Assembly (NCBI GenBank): GCA_036394075.1
Contig: DASWFT010000031.1
Location: forward strand, 1-7,542
Direction of reading: 5' to 3'
Source: JAWWPY01 sp036394075
GTDB lineage: Bacteria; Actinomycetota; Actinomycetes; Streptosporangiales; Streptosporangiaceae
DNA length: 7,542 bases
Numbering within the stretch: the first letter of the stretch is position 1; every line of letters starts with the position of its first letter. The notes beneath the pieces were generated by a model. It had not been told where the DNA came from. It did no database searches and saw only the letters and a program-made list of their open reading frames with translations. The position numbers were made by a program, and so were the translations under genes. Shown here one piece after another: positions 6,132 to 7,542 of the stretch.

Positions 6132-6210
6132 CGTGAACCGAGCCGCGGACCAATCCGTGAAACAGCACGGGGAAACAGACCGTGAACCAGCGGCGAGTTC
6201 AGTCCGTAGT
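6132..6210. repeat. Degenerate 24-25 nt periodic repeat (CGTGAAC core)
   Basis: The core CGTGAAC/CGTGAAA occurs at 6132, 6156 and 6181, with a decayed CGTAGTGAA at 6205, so the spacings are 24, 25 and 24. Units tend to share an AGC after the core and end in a pyrimidine-rich ATC/GAC/GTC. The similarity is partial, so this may be a degenerate tandem array or chance. Confidence 0.35.
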
Positions 6211-6305
6211 GAAGAAGATACAGAAAGTGGCCGTCATCTGCGGCCGCTGTCGGGCTGGTACGTGGTGGCGGCGAGCGGGAGCAAGATTGACACGAGCTGA
6301 CCGTG

Positions 6306-6322
6306 GGCCCGCAGTGCGGGCC
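6306..6322 (-). terminator. Hairpin downstream of the flavoprotein gene, possible terminator
   Basis: GGCCCGC and GCGGGCC form a perfect 7-bp stem with a 3-nt loop, about 40 bases past the stop of the PNPOx-like gene (reading minus). No U-tract follows; actinobacterial terminators often lack one. It is the best terminator candidate in this gap. Confidence 0.45.
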
Positions 6323-6324
6323 GG

Positions 6325-6372
6325 GATCTTCGGTGCTGGCGATCTTCAGTGCTGGCGATCTTCAGTGCTGGC
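6325..6372. repeat. Three-copy 16-bp tandem repeat at the end of the PNPOx-like gene
   Basis: Three adjacent 16-bp units (6325-6340, 6341-6356, 6357-6372) of GATCTTCAGTGCTGGC are identical except for one A/G change in the first. The third unit contains the TGA stop and the last two codons of the minus-strand PNPOx-like gene. The other two lie beyond the stop, so the 3' end of the gene was the likely source of the duplication. Confidence 0.9.
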
Positions 6373-6853
6373 GGATGCGGCGGCCGGTGATCAGAGTGGG
6401 CGTTATGCGCACGAAATGCTCCCGCGTGCCAGCAGCCCATGGCTGGACGCCGGACGCGGCCACGGATGCGCGATCGTCGTCAGAGTCCACATGGTGCGCG
6501 GCGCCTTGGATGAAGACGAACCAGCCTTCTTGCGCGTCCTTGCCGACCTCGTCGATCTCGACGGCCACCCGGTACTCGGCGCCCCGTATTCCGGTGCGAA
6601 GGTCCTCGTCGGTCGGGCTGCCCAGCGCGATGCGGAACACGATGCTGCCTTCATGCACCTTGTAGATGGCCGGAAGGACGGTCAGGCCGAACCGTCCGGA
6701 GTACGCGAGCCGGCCGACACCGCCCGCCGAGATGAGCCGCCAGCACTCGGCCTCGTCCAGCTGCTCCACCTCCGGCTCCCAGGTCGCTGAATCACCCTCC
6801 GGCTCAGAACGGGCCGAGCTGCCGGGTGCGGTGCCGGTCGGGTCGTCAGGCAT
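6362..6853 (-). CDS. Pyridoxamine 5'-phosphate oxidase-fold flavoprotein
   Basis: A 163-residue protein of the PNPOx-like split-barrel superfamily (Pyridox_ox_2 type). Members bind FMN, F420 or heme; many actinobacterial ones are uncharacterised. After an acidic, probably disordered N-terminus (1-29), the family pattern is clear: LDEAECWRLISAGGVGRLAY (32-51), then a strand LTVLPAIYKVHEGSIVFRI (57-75), VAVEIDEV (96-103) and GWFVFIQGAAHHV (110-122). A C-terminal HFVRITPTLITGRRI (146-160) follows. It is too short and divergent to be PdxH itself, so a role in vitamin B6 metabolism should not be assumed. The ATG at 6853 has AGGA 6 nt upstream. A weak -10-like TACCCT lies 41-46 nt before the start (6894-6899). 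It stands alone between two intergenic regions. The stop lies inside a 16-bp tandem repeat. Confidence 0.88.
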   Translation of the reverse strand: MPDDPTGTAPGSSARSEPEGDSATWEPEVEQLDEAECWRLISAGGVGRLAYSGRFGLTVLPAIYKVHEGSIVFRIALGSPTDEDLRTGIRGAEYRVAVEIDEVGKDAQEGWFVFIQGAAHHVDSDDDRASVAASGVQPWAAGTREHFVRITPTLITGRRIRQH

Positions 6854-6960
6854 GCGCGGTCCTGTTCACGTGGCTGGGACGACGATCGAAACTAGGGTAT
6901 CCCCGGCGCCGCGCGGCAACGAGGTAGCGCCGGACGGAGCGGTCCGCCAGCCGACCTCCA

Positions 6961-7019
6961 ACGACGGTTGATGCGTTTCGCTGTTGTTATGACGACGGTT
7001 GATGCGTTTCGCTGTTGTT
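6961..7019. repeat. Perfect 28-bp direct repeat, period 31
   Basis: A 28-bp sequence beginning ACGACGGTTGATGCG and ending CGCTGTTGTT occurs twice (6961-6988 and 6992-7019) with 3 bp between copies. Its AT-richer composition stands out from the flanking DNA. It lies between the esterase-like gene end and the PNPOx-like gene start, about 110 bp upstream of the latter. It could be an operator pair, an iteron-like element or a recent duplication. Confidence 0.9.
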
Positions 7020-7049
7020 GCGCGATGCGCCGCGCCAAGCACGAGGACG

Positions 7050-7542
7050 CTATGCGGTGAGGTGGCGGGCGAGGAACGCCAGCGACGGCGGCTCCTGGGC
7101 GGTGAAGAACGGACCGCTGTGACAGCCCTGGGAGATGTCCACCACCGCCCCCCGCGCCGCCTGGGCGAAGGCCTGGGCGCCGGGACGGAACGGGTCACGG
7201 AGCCCGCACGCCACGCGGACCGGCACTCCATCCAGCGCGGCGGCGTGGGTGACGACGTCGGCTGCGGTGAAGGCGGCGGCGGACGCGTACGCGCCGGCGT
7301 TGGCCGCGATGATGAGCGGCAGCCGGCTGCCGGGCCGGTAACCCGGCGGGTAGGCGACGGTGTAGCCCACGTCGCGCCGCCGGGCACGGGAGAAGAAGCG
7401 GCCGGAAACCGACGGCCCGGAGGCCGAGAAGATCATGGGCGGGCTCGCCACCGAGCACGCCCCGTCCAGCTGGTTGAGGGCCTGCTGGCCCGGCAGCACG
7501 CCGCGGGAAACCAGTTCGAGCCCGCCCGCCCCGGCGGCAACC
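7050..7542 (-). CDS. Esterase-like alpha/beta hydrolase, 5'-partial, apparently lacking its catalytic core
   Basis: The frame is open to the window edge, so the true start is outside; the GTG at 7499 is internal. 163 residues are visible. The first half (GLELVSRGVLPG, LDGACSV, VSGRFFSRARRRDVGYTVAY, PPGYRPGSRLPL) matches the N-terminal part of a family of actinobacterial secreted or lipid-anchored esterases as I recall them. The second half (AGAYASAAAFTAADVVTHAA, DGVPVRVACGLRDPFRPG, GCHSGPFFTAQEPPSLAFLA) matches their C-terminus, with the acid Asp in LRDPF and the His in GCHSG. Between LPL and ANAGAY (about 7300-7315) the oxyanion segment and the G-x-S-x-G nucleophile elbow, normally well over 100 residues, are absent, yet the frame is kept. 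It is therefore probably a non-catalytic remnant (pseudogene), or less likely a repurposed short protein. Family call fairly sure; the deletion is inferred from remembered homologues. Confidence 0.7.
   Translation of the reverse strand, partial: VAAGAGGLELVSRGVLPGQQALNQLDGACSVASPPMIFSASGPSVSGRFFSRARRRDVGYTVAYPPGYRPGSRLPLIIAANAGAYASAAAFTAADVVTHAAALDGVPVRVACGLRDPFRPGAQAFAQAARGAVVDISQGCHSGPFFTAQEPPSLAFLARHLTA

Larger units (their letters stand above)
6002..6361. other. Gene-poor intergenic region with short repeats
   Basis: I see no convincing gene in these 360 bases: the frames open here lack family motifs and start signals. The stretch holds the NmrA-like gene's upstream region (GGAGG at its edge), a series of CGTGAA-type repeats about every 24-25 bases (6132-6208), a 7-bp hairpin (6306-6322) and a 16-bp tandem repeat (6325-6372). 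Base composition from about 6150 to 6240 is less GC-rich than the flanking genes (many GAAA/GAAG runs), which suggests non-coding or decayed DNA. Confidence 0.6.

Noticed and set aside
6055..6300. 81-codon plus-strand frame as a small gene
   Set aside because: No ribosome-binding site, no motif, and it crosses a periodic repeat in gene-poor DNA.
6889..6919. TTGCCG/TACCCT or TAGTTT as a promoter for the PNPOx-like gene
   Set aside because: Spacers would be 14 or 19 bases, neither close to 17; too weak to annotate as a promoter.

Overview
The window is very GC-rich DNA with strong third-position G/C bias, GTG and TTG starts, and a rib–his gene order that fits an actinomycete (Actinomycetota). 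The exact lineage cannot be read from the sequence. All recognisable genes except the first lie on the minus strand.

Layout, left to right. (1) At 3-920 (+) is the 3' part of an ABC-2-type membrane permease whose 5' end lies off the window. It converges on hisG. (2) At 1000-1875 (-) is hisG, a long-form ATP phosphoribosyltransferase with a TTG start. (3) At 2033-4783 (-) is a riboflavin cluster transcribed ribE > ribBA > ribH. ribE and ribBA overlap by ATGA. (4) At 4880-5017 (-) is a clear FMN riboswitch (RFN element), followed by about 96 nt of stem-loop-rich leader up to ribE. (5) At 5120-6001 (-) is an NmrA/SDR-like NAD(P)-binding protein. (6) At 6002-6361 is a gene-poor stretch with short periodic repeats and a hairpin. 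(7) At 6362-6853 (-) is a pyridoxamine-phosphate-oxidase-fold flavoprotein. (8) At 6854-7049 is an intergenic stretch with a duplicated 28-bp sequence. (9) At 7050-7542 (-) is the 3' part of an esterase-like alpha/beta-hydrolase gene that appears to have lost its central catalytic region in frame.

How the genes work together. RibBA makes both precursors, the GTP cyclohydrolase II product and 3,4-dihydroxy-2-butanone-4-phosphate. RibH makes lumazine and RibE dismutates lumazine to riboflavin. FMN feeds back through the riboswitch. ribD is not in the window. hisG follows ribH as in Streptomyces, but hisE, which normally sits between them, is absent. The nearby flavin- or nicotinamide-type redox proteins may be only incidental neighbours.

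I see no mobile element, CRISPR array, tRNA, rRNA or obviously new multi-gene system. The most interesting points are the riboswitch expression platform, the gutted esterase gene, the missing hisE, and several small tandem repeats in the intergenic DNA.
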